Positions 1-7,762 of a stretch of DNA of 33,272 nt are shown here, one piece after another. Every line of letters begins with the position of its first letter. Position 1 is the stretch's first letter. The notes beneath the pieces were generated by a model. That model had not been told where the DNA came from and did not search any database. It was given only the letters and a program-made list of their open reading frames with translations. Both the position numbers and the translations under genes were made by a program. This stretch comes from Bacteroides sp. GTDB taxonomy: Bacteria; Bacteroidota; Bacteroidia; Bacteroidales; Muribaculaceae. Location: the NCBI GenBank assembly GCA_014801945.1, contig JAAVDF010000003.1, forward strand, positions 1 through 33,272, written 5' to 3'.

Positions 1-67
1 AACAGAGAAGTTAAACCTCACCACGTCGATGATACTGCGAAAGTGGGAAAGTAGATAACCGCCCCCT
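1..67 (+). rRNA. rrf: 5S ribosomal RNA, 3' part (truncated by window start)
   Basis: Sequence 'aacagagaagttaaacctcaccacgtcgatgatactgcgaaagtgggaaagtagataaccgcc' matches the conserved 3' half of bacterial 5S rRNA (GAAGTTAA...GATGATACTGC...GGGAAAGTAG); a strong terminator follows. Confidence 0.88.
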
Positions 68-73
68 CTACGA

Positions 74-117
74 GCCGGAGCTGAAATGCAAAATGCATAT
101 CAGCTCCGGCTTTTTTT
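74..117 (+). terminator. Rho-independent terminator of the rRNA operon
   Basis: GCCGGAGCTGA (74-84) / TCAGCTCCGGC (100-110), with inner ATGCA/TGCAT pairing, followed by TTTTTTT. Confidence 0.9.
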
Positions 118-224
118 ATATTCATACGGCTATGGCGGGAGAGGATTCTATCCGGTTTCAGAATGCCCGGAATGCCTTTAGGGTGGCATTATTGGGTGTA
201 AAAGGTCTTATTTCATGAGTTTTG

Positions 225-255
225 TTTGACGTTCCGTAATTTTATTGTAATTTTG
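225..255 (+). promoter_or_regulatory. Bacteroidetes-type promoter (TTTG-n19-TAATTTTG) for the lpx operon
   Basis: TTTG at 225-228, 19 nt spacer, TAATTTTG at 248-255. The TSS would fall near 262, downstream of the ORF-track ATG at 257, which favours the ATG at 320. Confidence 0.7.
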
Positions 256-319
256 CATGGGAATGACTGTCAACAGCCATTTTAGCAATATACTTATCAA
301 GAATTTTAACCTCACATAC

Positions 320-1339
320 ATGGAACTCACTGCGTCACAACTCGCTGCAATGGTCAACGGAACGGTTGAAGGTGATGAAAATGTAAAAATCAGTACATTT
401 GCCCGGATCGAAGAAGGTCATCCGGGAGCATTGTCGTTTCTGGCTAATCCGAAATATACACATCATATTTATTCGACCGGATCATCTGTGGTTCTGGTCA
501 AGCGTGATTTTGTCGCTGAACAGCCCGTGAGCGCAACGCTCATCAGGGTGGATGATCCGTATGCCACCGTGGCTCATCTTCTTGACATGGTTACAAAGAT
601 GACCAAGGTTGAGAAAGTCGGGGTGGAATCACCGGTGTTCATTGCCGAGGGAGTAGAAGTTCCTGAGGACGCTTACATCGGAGCATTCGCCTATATCGGC
701 AAGGGCGTCAAGCTTGCACCCGGTGTGAAGATTTATCCTCAGACTTACATCGGCGACGGTTGCGAGATCGGTGAGGGCACAATCCTCTATGCCGGCGTAA
801 AAATCTATCATGGATGTAAAGTCGGCTCGCGCTGCATCATCCATTCGGGTGCGGTCATCGGTGCTGATGGCTTCGGCTTCGCTCCGGTGGAGGGCGGATA
901 TGAGAAGATCCCCCAGACGGGCAATGTCGAGATTGAGGATGATGTCGAAATCGGAGCGAATACGACGATTGACCGTGCGATGATGGGCGCGACGCGTATC
1001 TGCAAGGGCGTGAAGCTCGATAACCTTATCCAGATTGCCCATAACTGCTCTGTCGGTGCTCACACAGTGATGGCCGCACAGGTCGGCGTGGCCGGATCTG
1101 CCAAAATCGGTGCGCAGTGCATGGTGGGTGGTCAGGTCGGTTTCGTCGGTCACATCGCTATCGCCGACGGCACACAGATCGGTGCGCAGAGTGGCGTGAG
1201 CAAGCCCACGAAGCCGGGTGAACGCGTGATGGGTGCGCCCGCCGTGGAGATGGGTGAATATGCGAGAAACCTCGTGTATGTCAAGAAGCTCGGTTCGCTT
1301 TATGACCGCGTCAAAGAGCTTGAGAAGAAGATAAAATAA
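320..1339 (+). CDS. lpxD: UDP-3-O-(3-hydroxyacyl)glucosamine N-acyltransferase
   Basis: N-terminal LpxD domain ([19 protein letters not shown]...), left-handed beta-helix hexapeptide repeats, 'GADGFGFAP' and '[18 protein letters not shown]' motifs. Start chosen at 320 rather than 257 because of the promoter position. Confidence 0.95.
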   Translation: MELTASQLAAMVNGTVEGDENVKISTFARIEEGHPGALSFLANPKYTHHIYSTGSSVVLVKRDFVAEQPVSATLIRVDDPYATVAHLLDMVTKMTKVEKVGVESPVFIAEGVEVPEDAYIGAFAYIGKGVKLAPGVKIYPQTYIGDGCEIGEGTILYAGVKIYHGCKVGSRCIIHSGAVIGADGFGFAPVEGGYEKIPQTGNVEIEDDVEIGANTTIDRAMMGATRICKGVKLDNLIQIAHNCSVGAHTVMAAQVGVAGSAKIGAQCMVGGQVGFVGHIAIADGTQIGAQSGVSKPTKPGERVMGAPAVEMGEYARNLVYVKKLGSLYDRVKELEKKIK

Positions 1340-1360
1340 GGAAATTAATAAACCACATAT

Positions 1361-2743
1361 ATGAATCAGAAGACATTAAACGGCGAGTTTACTCTCACCG
1401 GCAAGGGCCTCCACACAGGTCTTGAGATCACCGCACGCTTCCTTCCCGCGCCTGACAATCACGGCTACAAGTTCAAGCGTGTCGATCTTGAGGGCGAGCC
1501 GGTGATCGATGCTCTCGCTGAGAATGTCGTTGCCACCAACCGTGGCACCGTCATCGCCAAGGGTGATGCGCGCGTTTCAACTATCGAGCACGCAATGGCC
1601 GCGCTGTATGCTGCGGGAGTGGATAACGTACTTATCGAGGTGAATGCTCCTGAGCTTCCTATCCTTGACGGCAGCGCACGTTTTTACTGCGAAGCCATCG
1701 AGCGCGTGGGTCTGCAGGATCAGAAGGCCGACAAGGATTTCTTCTATATCAAATCTAAGATCGAAGTGCGCGACGAAGCCACCGGCTCGTCGATACTCGT
1801 ACTGCCGGACGATGAATTTTCAGCCGACGTGAAGATCGACTTCAATTCGGTTGTGCTCAACAACCAGTTCGCAACCCTTGATACGATGGAACGTTTCGGT
1901 GAGGAGATCGCTTCGAGCCGCACATTCGTGTTCGTGCGTGAGATCGAGCCTCTTGTGAAAGGAAATCTCATCAAGGGCGGTGACCTCGACAACGCAATCG
2001 TCATATACGATACTCCGATGGAGCAGGCAGAGCTTGACCGTCTTGCCGACCTCATGAACGTGCCTCACAAGGATGTCAGCGAATTCGGTTATGTCAACGA
2101 TTCGCCCCTCTCTCATGAGAACGAGCCCGCCCGCCATAAGCTCCTCGACCTTATCGGTGACATAGCTCTCATAGGCCGTCCGCTCAAGGGTCGCGTCATC
2201 GCTACCCGACCCGGCCACTCGATCAATACGACTTTCGCCAAGAAGATCCGCCGCGAGATCAAGCATCAGGAGGTACAGGCCCCTGTCTATAATCCCAACA
2301 AGGAGCCGCTGATGGACAACAACCGCATCCGTGAGCTCATCCCTCACCGCTATCCCTTCCTTCTCGTCGATAAGATCATCGAGAAGGGTACGAACTATAT
2401 CGTAGGTGTCAAGAACATCACTGCCAACGAACCTTTCTTCCAAGGACACTTCCCGCAAGAGCCGGTGCTCCCCGGAGTGCTTCAGGTCGAGGCTATGGCA
2501 CAGACAGGCGGTCTGCTCGTGCTCAGCGGTCTTGACGAGCCGGAGCGTTACTCGACCTACTTCATGAAGATCGACAATGTGAAGTTCCGCCAGAAGGTCG
2601 TCCCCGGAGATACTCTCATTTTCCATGTCTCATTCCTGACGGAGCTGCGTCGCGGCTGCGCCATGATGAAGGGCTATGCCTTCGTCGGCGAGAAGATCGT
2701 CACCGAGTGTGAATTCATGGCACAGATTATAAAGAACAAATAA
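1361..2743 (+). CDS. lpxC/fabZ: Bifunctional UDP-3-O-acyl-N-acetylglucosamine deacetylase / 3-hydroxyacyl-ACP dehydratase (LpxC-FabZ fusion)
   Basis: N-terminal LpxC (TLNGEFTLTGKGLHTG, STIEHAMAAL, HKLLDLIGDIALIG) fused to C-terminal FabZ (IRELIPHRYPFLLVDKI...FFQGHFPQEPVLPGVLQVEAMAQ). This fusion is characteristic of Bacteroidetes. Confidence 0.97.
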   Translation: MNQKTLNGEFTLTGKGLHTGLEITARFLPAPDNHGYKFKRVDLEGEPVIDALAENVVATNRGTVIAKGDARVSTIEHAMAALYAAGVDNVLIEVNAPELPILDGSARFYCEAIERVGLQDQKADKDFFYIKSKIEVRDEATGSSILVLPDDEFSADVKIDFNSVVLNNQFATLDTMERFGEEIASSRTFVFVREIEPLVKGNLIKGGDLDNAIVIYDTPMEQAELDRLADLMNVPHKDVSEFGYVNDSPLSHENEPARHKLLDLIGDIALIGRPLKGRVIATRPGHSINTTFAKKIRREIKHQEVQAPVYNPNKEPLMDNNRIRELIPHRYPFLLVDKIIEKGTNYIVGVKNITANEPFFQGHFPQEPVLPGVLQVEAMAQTGGLLVLSGLDEPERYSTYFMKIDNVKFRQKVVPGDTLIFHVSFLTELRRGCAMMKGYAFVGEKIVTECEFMAQIIKNK

Positions 2744-2752
2744 GATTCAGAG

Positions 2753-3529
2753 ATGAAACAACCATTAGCATACGTCCATCCCGCTGCCAAGATCCACCCC
2801 AGTGTGGTGATCGATCCGTTTGTGACAATTGACCAGAATGTCGAGATCGGCGAGGGAACGCGCATCGGTTCAAACGTGACCATCATGGAAGGCGCGCGTA
2901 TTGGAAAGAACTGTACGATTTTCCCCGGTGCTGTCATTTCCGGCCCTCCTCAGGATCTGAAATTCCGTGGCGAGGAATCAGTTGCCATAATCGGTGACAA
3001 TACGGTGATCCGCGAATGTGTCACCATCCACCGCGGTACGGCTTCGAAGGGTAAGACCGTCGTTGGCAGCAATTGCCTCATCATGGCTTACTGCCACGTG
3101 GCTCATGACTGTGTGGTCGGTGACAATGTCATCATGTCCAATGCGGTGCAGTGTGCAGGCGAGGTCGTTATCGATGACTATGCCGTGATCGGCGGCGGTG
3201 CGCTCATCCACCAGTTCTGCCACATCGGTCCTCACGTGATGCTTCAGGGCGGTGCGCTTGTCAACAAGGATATCCCTCCCTACGTCAAGGCTGCCCGCGA
3301 GCCTATCGCTTATGCCGGTGTCAATTCAATCGGTCTGCGACGCCGCGGATTCTCCAACGAGACTATCCGTGACATTCAGGAGACTTACCGCTACCTCTAT
3401 CTTTCAGGTCTTAACAATTCGGATGCAGTGGAGCGTATCGAGGCTGAACTTCCCGCTACCAAAGAGCGTGACGAAATCATTCTTTTCGTCCGTAATTCAA
3501 AGCGTGGCATCATCCGCGGCTACGTCTAA
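2753..3529 (+). CDS. lpxA: Acyl-ACP--UDP-N-acetylglucosamine O-acyltransferase
   Basis: Hexapeptide repeats, 'HPAAKIHPSVVIDPFVTID', 'ISGPPQDLKFRGEES', 'AYCHVAHDCVVGDNV', 'GLRRRGFS' motifs; operonic after lpxC/fabZ. Confidence 0.97.
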   Translation: MKQPLAYVHPAAKIHPSVVIDPFVTIDQNVEIGEGTRIGSNVTIMEGARIGKNCTIFPGAVISGPPQDLKFRGEESVAIIGDNTVIRECVTIHRGTASKGKTVVGSNCLIMAYCHVAHDCVVGDNVIMSNAVQCAGEVVIDDYAVIGGGALIHQFCHIGPHVMLQGGALVNKDIPPYVKAAREPIAYAGVNSIGLRRRGFSNETIRDIQETYRYLYLSGLNNSDAVERIEAELPATKERDEIILFVRNSKRGIIRGYV

Positions 3530-3594
3530 GTCTCTGCAGCGGTCTTGACCCCGTCGTCACATTTCCGCTCCATATCCACATATACGATTGCATA

Positions 3595-4572
3595 ATGAGA
3601 CGTCTTGTCTCCATGATAATGATACTGGGCACTTCGGCTTCCACCCTTACGGTGGCCGAAGTGCCCTTTAACGGTAAAAGCGGACGGGCATTGCAGCAGG
3701 CTGTAGCGACCTATGCACGTCCGGTCAGGATGGCTGACAGGAACGGGCTAAATTTCACTATGTGCGATGAATTTTCAGGCGTTCAGATCGAGGTGAAGTC
3801 TGGGCAATTGCCACAGGGCTATGTGTGGAGCACATTCGTTCCGTCCGCATGGTGGAGCGAGGCTACGGGAAAGTACGGGGAGGCCGTCGGAAACGATGTT
3901 TACAATCTCCTGCCGCTGACGGAAGATGTGGATACACGGCGCGGGGATCTTACCCCCGGTTATGTCACGACTCCTTCGTTTGACGGCCTGCTGTGGAGCG
4001 TCGGGCGCAGTGAGATCTATGGAATCGAGACAGATCTCTATTCTCCTCCCGAAGCCCTGCGCGGGGAACTGGCCCGTGCATTTTTCTACATGTCGATGAT
4101 CTATCCGGCCGGTGTGTGGACACCGCGCGGCTACATGGTCATGACCTCGGCTGCCTATCCGGGGCTCACGGAATATGCCGTGCAGTTGCTTCTCGGCTGG
4201 CATCGTGAGCATGCACCGTCGGCAATGGAAGTGGCTAAGAACAAGCGGGGCGAGGAGCTGCAGGGCAACCGTAATCCGTTTGTCGATTATCCGGAACTCG
4301 CGGAGTATCTATGGGGGACGCACAAGGGTGAAAGCTTCATAATCGAAGGCGAGCCGCAGCCGTTGCGTTCGGCCTACGCGTTGAGAACAGACCGTGTGGA
4401 TCTCTGTTCACCGGAAATTCCAGCCGATGCAGAGTGGACCGTCGATGGGCTTGCAGTCACGTCTGAATCCATCCCGGCGATTGATCTCGGTGTGGGAAGC
4501 CATAAGCTTGAATACAGGGTGCGTTCCACCGGAGAGCGCGGAATGGTAATGATCAAAATCGAGGATAGATGA
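3595..4572 (+). CDS. Secreted endonuclease I (EndA/NucM)-like protein, probably catalytically inactive, with a C-terminal Ig-like segment
   Basis: Signal peptide; 'NDVYNLLPLTEDVDTRRGD', 'PPEALRGELARAFFYMSMIYP', 'LLLGWHREHAPSAMEVAKNKRGEELQGNRNPFVDYPELAEYLWG' are endonuclease I family hallmarks, but the EH...P motif and adjacent catalytic positions are substituted. Confidence 0.7.
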   Translation: MRRLVSMIMILGTSASTLTVAEVPFNGKSGRALQQAVATYARPVRMADRNGLNFTMCDEFSGVQIEVKSGQLPQGYVWSTFVPSAWWSEATGKYGEAVGNDVYNLLPLTEDVDTRRGDLTPGYVTTPSFDGLLWSVGRSEIYGIETDLYSPPEALRGELARAFFYMSMIYPAGVWTPRGYMVMTSAAYPGLTEYAVQLLLGWHREHAPSAMEVAKNKRGEELQGNRNPFVDYPELAEYLWGTHKGESFIIEGEPQPLRSAYALRTDRVDLCSPEIPADAEWTVDGLAVTSESIPAIDLGVGSHKLEYRVRSTGERGMVMIKIEDR

Positions 4573-5117
4573 TGGAAACGGTTCATTTTTTCAGAAATAT
4601 CTCCGGTAAGGTCAGCCGTTATGTGCGCGTATCGGCATTCATCGGGGTAATCTACGCCGGATTGCTCTGCGGAGGGTGTGAACGCGGTTCGGATAATGTC
4701 CGCCGTGAGCCTGAAAAGGAAGAAAACGGCGGGCGTGATGAAGTGAAACCTAACAAGCCCGGCGATGATCCCCGGCCCGGTCCATCGGACAAAGAGCCTG
4801 ATTTTTCAGCCGAGCTTTCCGACGACGGTGTCCGCTATAGCGGTCCGGAATTGGTGATGCGTTTCGACTACGGAGGAATACTTGTGAAGATCCATGCTGA
4901 CGGCAGGCGTGAGATGATGGATCTCGACGGTGATTCGCGTGTGGTGTTCTCGGCCGGTGAGCGTCAGCCGGATTCGCTGCATGTCGGACCGACACTCACG
5001 GTCAACGGCATCGGTGTCTCATTGAAAACCGTCAGGATGAAAAAACAGACCGCCGAAGCGGTCTGGTATCATATCGTCGATTCGGATGACAAGTCGCATG
5101 TCATCGTCGTGCCGTAA
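4569..5117 (+). CDS. Hypothetical lipoprotein, translationally coupled to the upstream gene
   Basis: N-terminal hydrophobic segment and lipobox-like 'GLLCGGC', low-complexity charged linker; ATG overlaps the upstream TGA (ATGATG). Confidence 0.65.
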   Translation: MMETVHFFRNISGKVSRYVRVSAFIGVIYAGLLCGGCERGSDNVRREPEKEENGGRDEVKPNKPGDDPRPGPSDKEPDFSAELSDDGVRYSGPELVMRFDYGGILVKIHADGRREMMDLDGDSRVVFSAGERQPDSLHVGPTLTVNGIGVSLKTVRMKKQTAEAVWYHIVDSDDKSHVIVVP

Positions 5118-5120
5118 GGC

Positions 5121-5573
5121 TTATTTCTGCATCATGCGGGCCATGGTGACCTTGTCCTCACGCTCCTTAATGGACTGACGCTTGTCATATTCCTTCTTAC
5201 CACGGGCCACACCTATGACGAGTTTGGCCAGTCCGCGGTCATTGATGAAAAGGCGCAGGGGGATGATGGTGAATCCCGTTTCCTTGCCGTTCTTTTCCAG
5301 TTTTGCTATCTCCTTCTTGTTGAGCAGGAGTTTGCGGTCGCGGCGCGCGGCGTGATTGTTGTAAGTGCCGTAGAAATACTCGGCTATATACATATTCTTG
5401 ACCCATACCTCACCCTTATCGACATAGCAGAAGGTATCGGCAAGTGAAGTCTTGCCCTGACGTATGGATTTGATCTCCGTGCCTGTGAGGACTATACCGG
5501 CAGTGAAAGTGTCGCCGATGGCATAGTCGTAGGTTGCGCGTTTGTTCTTTATGTTTATGTCTTTTGAAATCAT
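5121..5573 (-). CDS. smpB: SsrA-binding protein
   Basis: '[57 protein letters not shown]...[16 protein letters not shown]...[16 protein letters not shown]'. Internal ATG at 5573 ([13 protein letters not shown]) fits the family start better than the ORF start at 5678. Confidence 0.96.
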   Translation of the reverse strand: MISKDINIKNKRATYDYAIGDTFTAGIVLTGTEIKSIRQGKTSLADTFCYVDKGEVWVKNMYIAEYFYGTYNNHAARRDRKLLLNKKEIAKLEKNGKETGFTIIPLRLFINDRGLAKLVIGVARGKKEYDKRQSIKEREDKVTMARMMQK

Positions 5574-5613
5574 AGGTCGGTTGTGTGAAAATTGTAAGCT
5601 GGGTATTCCCGTT

Positions 5614-6156
5614 TTATATAACAAGTGAGAAGAGGAAATGGAAGATATATGGAGGTATGAGAACTCCGAATATGACAATAATCATGAAAATACCGGTACA
5701 TTCCGGCTTGACTCCCATGTAGCCGCAAGCCTTCCACTGTATCAGAGCCACGTAAAACGGAAGGAAAAAGAGCATGGCCGACGTGACAGGAAGGACGTTT
5801 ATGATAAATGAGATGATTGCTAAAAGTCCGAGTGTGTAGAGGACGAAGGTGTGTGTCCGTTTCTCGTCATAACGTCGTTCGAGCGTAGGCTCGACGAAAA
5901 GCGACATAGCAAAGACGCCGAAGAAGTATGACACGAAATAGACGAGAAACGTCACTATCATCCTCATGAAAAGTTCGAGGAACTCGATGTGATGATAGAG
6001 ACCTTGGATGAAAACGCTTATGGCTGTGACAGCGATGAGCGGATAGTAGCCGTGGACAGCTATGTCGCGCGTAGGGATGGCTGCCTTGTCGATGTCCTCC
6101 CATCCGTTTCCCGGCGATAGGATCAACTGAAAGAGATATTGCAGATAGCGTTTCAT
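5614..6156 (-). CDS. Yip1-like polytopic membrane protein
   Basis: About five predicted hydrophobic helices; N-terminal '[14 protein letters not shown]' resembles Bacteroidetes Yip1-domain proteins. Confidence 0.55.
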   Translation of the reverse strand: MKRYLQYLFQLILSPGNGWEDIDKAAIPTRDIAVHGYYPLIAVTAISVFIQGLYHHIEFLELFMRMIVTFLVYFVSYFFGVFAMSLFVEPTLERRYDEKRTHTFVLYTLGLLAIISFIINVLPVTSAMLFFLPFYVALIQWKACGYMGVKPECTGIFMIIVIFGVLIPPYIFHFLFSLVI

Positions 6157-6212
6157 GTGATGTTGATGACTGTTATGATTCTTGCATCGGTTGGCATAAG
6201 TGCAAATGCACT

Positions 6213-6252
6213 ACAAAGGTACATAAAAAACGCGATTTTTATGTACCTTTGT
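6213..6252. promoter_or_regulatory. Perfect 17-bp inverted repeat carrying divergent TACCTTTG -7 elements
   Basis: ACAAAGGTACATAAAAA (6213-6229) acgcga TTTTTATGTACCTTTGT (6236-6252), between divergent genes; each arm holds TACCTTTG reading outward. Confidence 0.65.
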
Positions 6253-6324
6253 TATCTCTTAACCTTGATTTTTTGTATGCTCGTTAAGTGACTATATACT
6301 CGCATTGCGTAAATAAATTAGAAT

Positions 6325-6837
6325 ATGGATCCAAGTGTTGATAATCAGAAGTTTGAACTTCGTTTTTCAGAGAAGGCCGTGAGGAATAACACAATAACGG
6401 TAATTTTATACACTGTTATTATAGTGCCTCTCATCTATGTCGGCGCTAAATCTGTAGGCGGATGGGTAAACGTTACGCTTATGTTGATATTAATGCTTAC
6501 AGCACTCTACAGTGTTTGTTATGTAAGAAGATTGGTAAGAGGAAGCTATTTTGAGATTACTTCTGATAGTCGGTTGATATGTATCTACAAAGGTAGAACC
6601 AAGATTGAATATCCAATCAATGAAATAATAAATATAGAGGAAGCGACCCTTAAACAGGCTAAACGGAAACACGCAGCCTTTCCGGTAATAGATAGCAGAG
6701 GGATAGAACTATATCCGTCGAGAGGAGTGTTGATCACCTTCAATCGCTCATGGATAAAAAGTGTCTTTCCTGTATATTTCAATCCGGCGGATGTTCAGGG
6801 ATTCATGTCTGCAATCAAGCGGCGAATGGAATCTTAA
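6325..6837 (+). CDS. Hypothetical membrane protein (two N-terminal TM helices, PH-like cytoplasmic domain)
   Basis: Hydrophobic hairpin at residues ~20-65 followed by a beta-rich segment ('YFEITSDSRLICIYKGRTKIEYPINEIINIEEA') resembling bacterial PH-like proteins. Confidence 0.55.
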   Translation: MDPSVDNQKFELRFSEKAVRNNTITVILYTVIIVPLIYVGAKSVGGWVNVTLMLILMLTALYSVCYVRRLVRGSYFEITSDSRLICIYKGRTKIEYPINEIINIEEATLKQAKRKHAAFPVIDSRGIELYPSRGVLITFNRSWIKSVFPVYFNPADVQGFMSAIKRRMES

Positions 6838-6891
6838 TAAGGCGATAGTGAAGATTGTAAAATCAGTGTTGAAAAGTTTTTGTTGAAAAAT

Positions 6892-6922
6892 TTTGTAGAT
6901 TCGGAAAAAGTTTCTACCTTTG
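6892..6922 (+). promoter_or_regulatory. Bacteroidetes-type promoter for tRNA-Met
   Basis: TTTG (6892-6895), 19 nt, TACCTTTG (6915-6922), upstream of the tRNA. Confidence 0.7.
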
Positions 6923-6987
6923 CCACCGCAAAAGCAAAGGAATATCCGAGAAACTAATCAAAACCGGAGTCCTTTACTTGGTCAGAT

Positions 6988-7064
6988 GGCGAGATAGCTC
7001 AGTTGGTTAGAGCGTCGGATTCATAACCCGGAGGTCCCGAGTTCAATTCTCGGTCTCGCTACCA
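6988..7064 (+). tRNA. tRNA-Met (anticodon CAT), CCA encoded
   Basis: GGCGAGA...TCTCGCT acceptor stem, AGCTCAGTTGGTTAGAGC D-arm, TTCATAA anticodon loop, TTCAA T-loop, encoded ACCA. Elongator Met versus lysidine-modified Ile2 cannot be separated by eye. Confidence 0.93.
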
Positions 7065-7065
7065 A

Positions 7066-7104
7066 GAAAATCGGTCAGGCTCACGCGAGTATGGCCGATT
7101 TTTC
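7066..7104 (+). terminator. Terminator after tRNA-Met
   Basis: AAAATCGGTCA / TGGCCGATTTT 11-bp stem (one G-U) running into TTTTT. Confidence 0.75.
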
Positions 7105-7135
7105 TTTGAAATTACGAAAATAAGTTGTAATTTTG
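7105..7135 (+). promoter_or_regulatory. Bacteroidetes-type promoter for rpsU
   Basis: TTTG (7105-7108), 19 nt, TAATTTTG (7128-7135); implies a 5' UTR of about 110 nt. Confidence 0.7.
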
Positions 7136-7168
7136 CCCCGCAATTTCAGCCAATCATATTCACAGTCC

Positions 7169-7215
7169 CCTCCATAGAGGTGAAAATGAATAAGAAACAG
7201 GTGCTGAAAGCATAA
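7169..7215 (+). promoter_or_regulatory. Candidate rpsU leader element: SD-like GAGGTGA plus 9-aa uORF (MNKKQVLKA*)
   Basis: CCTC-cata-GAGG mini-hairpin (7169-7180), GAGGTGA (7177-7183), ATG at 7186, TAA at 7213-7215. Confidence 0.4.
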
Positions 7216-7251
7216 TATTAACTAAAACCAACTAATCAAAAAACCACAACA

Positions 7252-7443
7252 ATGATCATCGTACAAGTAAAAGAAGGTGAGAACATCGAGAAAGCACTGA
7301 AGAAATTCAAGCGTAAATTTGAAAAAACCGGTGTCGTACGCGAACTCCGTTCACGTCAGGCATTCCAGAAGCCCTCTGTCACCAACCGCAAGAAGATGAT
7401 GAAGGCTATCTATGTTCAGCATCTCCGCGCTAACGAGGAGTAA
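7252..7443 (+). CDS. rpsU: 30S ribosomal protein bS21
   Basis: 63-aa basic protein 'MIIVQVKEGENIEKALKKFKRKFEKTGVVRELRSRQAFQKPSVTNRKKMMKAIYVQHLRANEE', a clear bS21. Confidence 0.97.
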   Translation: MIIVQVKEGENIEKALKKFKRKFEKTGVVRELRSRQAFQKPSVTNRKKMMKAIYVQHLRANEE

Positions 7444-7567
7444 TCAGAGTATCCCTCGTCCAATCCGCTAAAGCAGACGATTTTTTCAAATCAATCGAAA
7501 GGAGGCTGAATACCCCCAAGCATCACCCGAATTTATTTGATACATATTATAGAATACGCTATCAGAT

Positions 7568-7612
7568 AGCGATGAGGATTGGCCGCAATGCCTTTCCCCA
7601 TCGCTTTTGTTT
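7568..7612 (+). terminator. Terminator downstream of rpsU
   Basis: AGCGATGaGG...CCcCATCGCT stem followed by TTTTGTTT. Confidence 0.7.
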
Positions 7613-7619
7613 AATGTAT

Positions 7620-7742
7620 AGTTCATAATTCACAGATAATGTGTCAAAATCAGCCCTATAACCCGGAATTTATCCATTCTGACACAGCCATATTCATAAT
7701 ACATAATATATTGCATATATATAATGCATAATCCATAATTTC
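7620..7742. repeat. AT-rich degenerate CATAAT hexamer repeats
   Basis: Recurrent 'CATAAT' units: ttCATAATtc, ttCATAATaCATAATat, gCATAATcCATAATttc. Confidence 0.5.
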
Positions 7743-7762
7743 CGAAACGATTTATTTCTGAC

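Noticed and set aside
257-319. N-terminal 21-aa extension of LpxD from the ATG at 257
   Set aside because: The -7 element TAATTTTG ends at 255, so the ATG at 257 would precede the TSS; the ATG at 320 matches family starts.
629-3235. Long minus-strand ORFs (e.g. 629-1153, 1820-2626, 2978-3235) opposite the lpx operon
   Set aside because: They lie fully antisense to clear lpx genes and have biased composition; they are codon-bias shadows with no recognisable domain.
5574-5678. N-terminal extension of SmpB
   Set aside because: Residues before [13 protein letters not shown] overlap the upstream Yip1-like gene and do not resemble SmpB.
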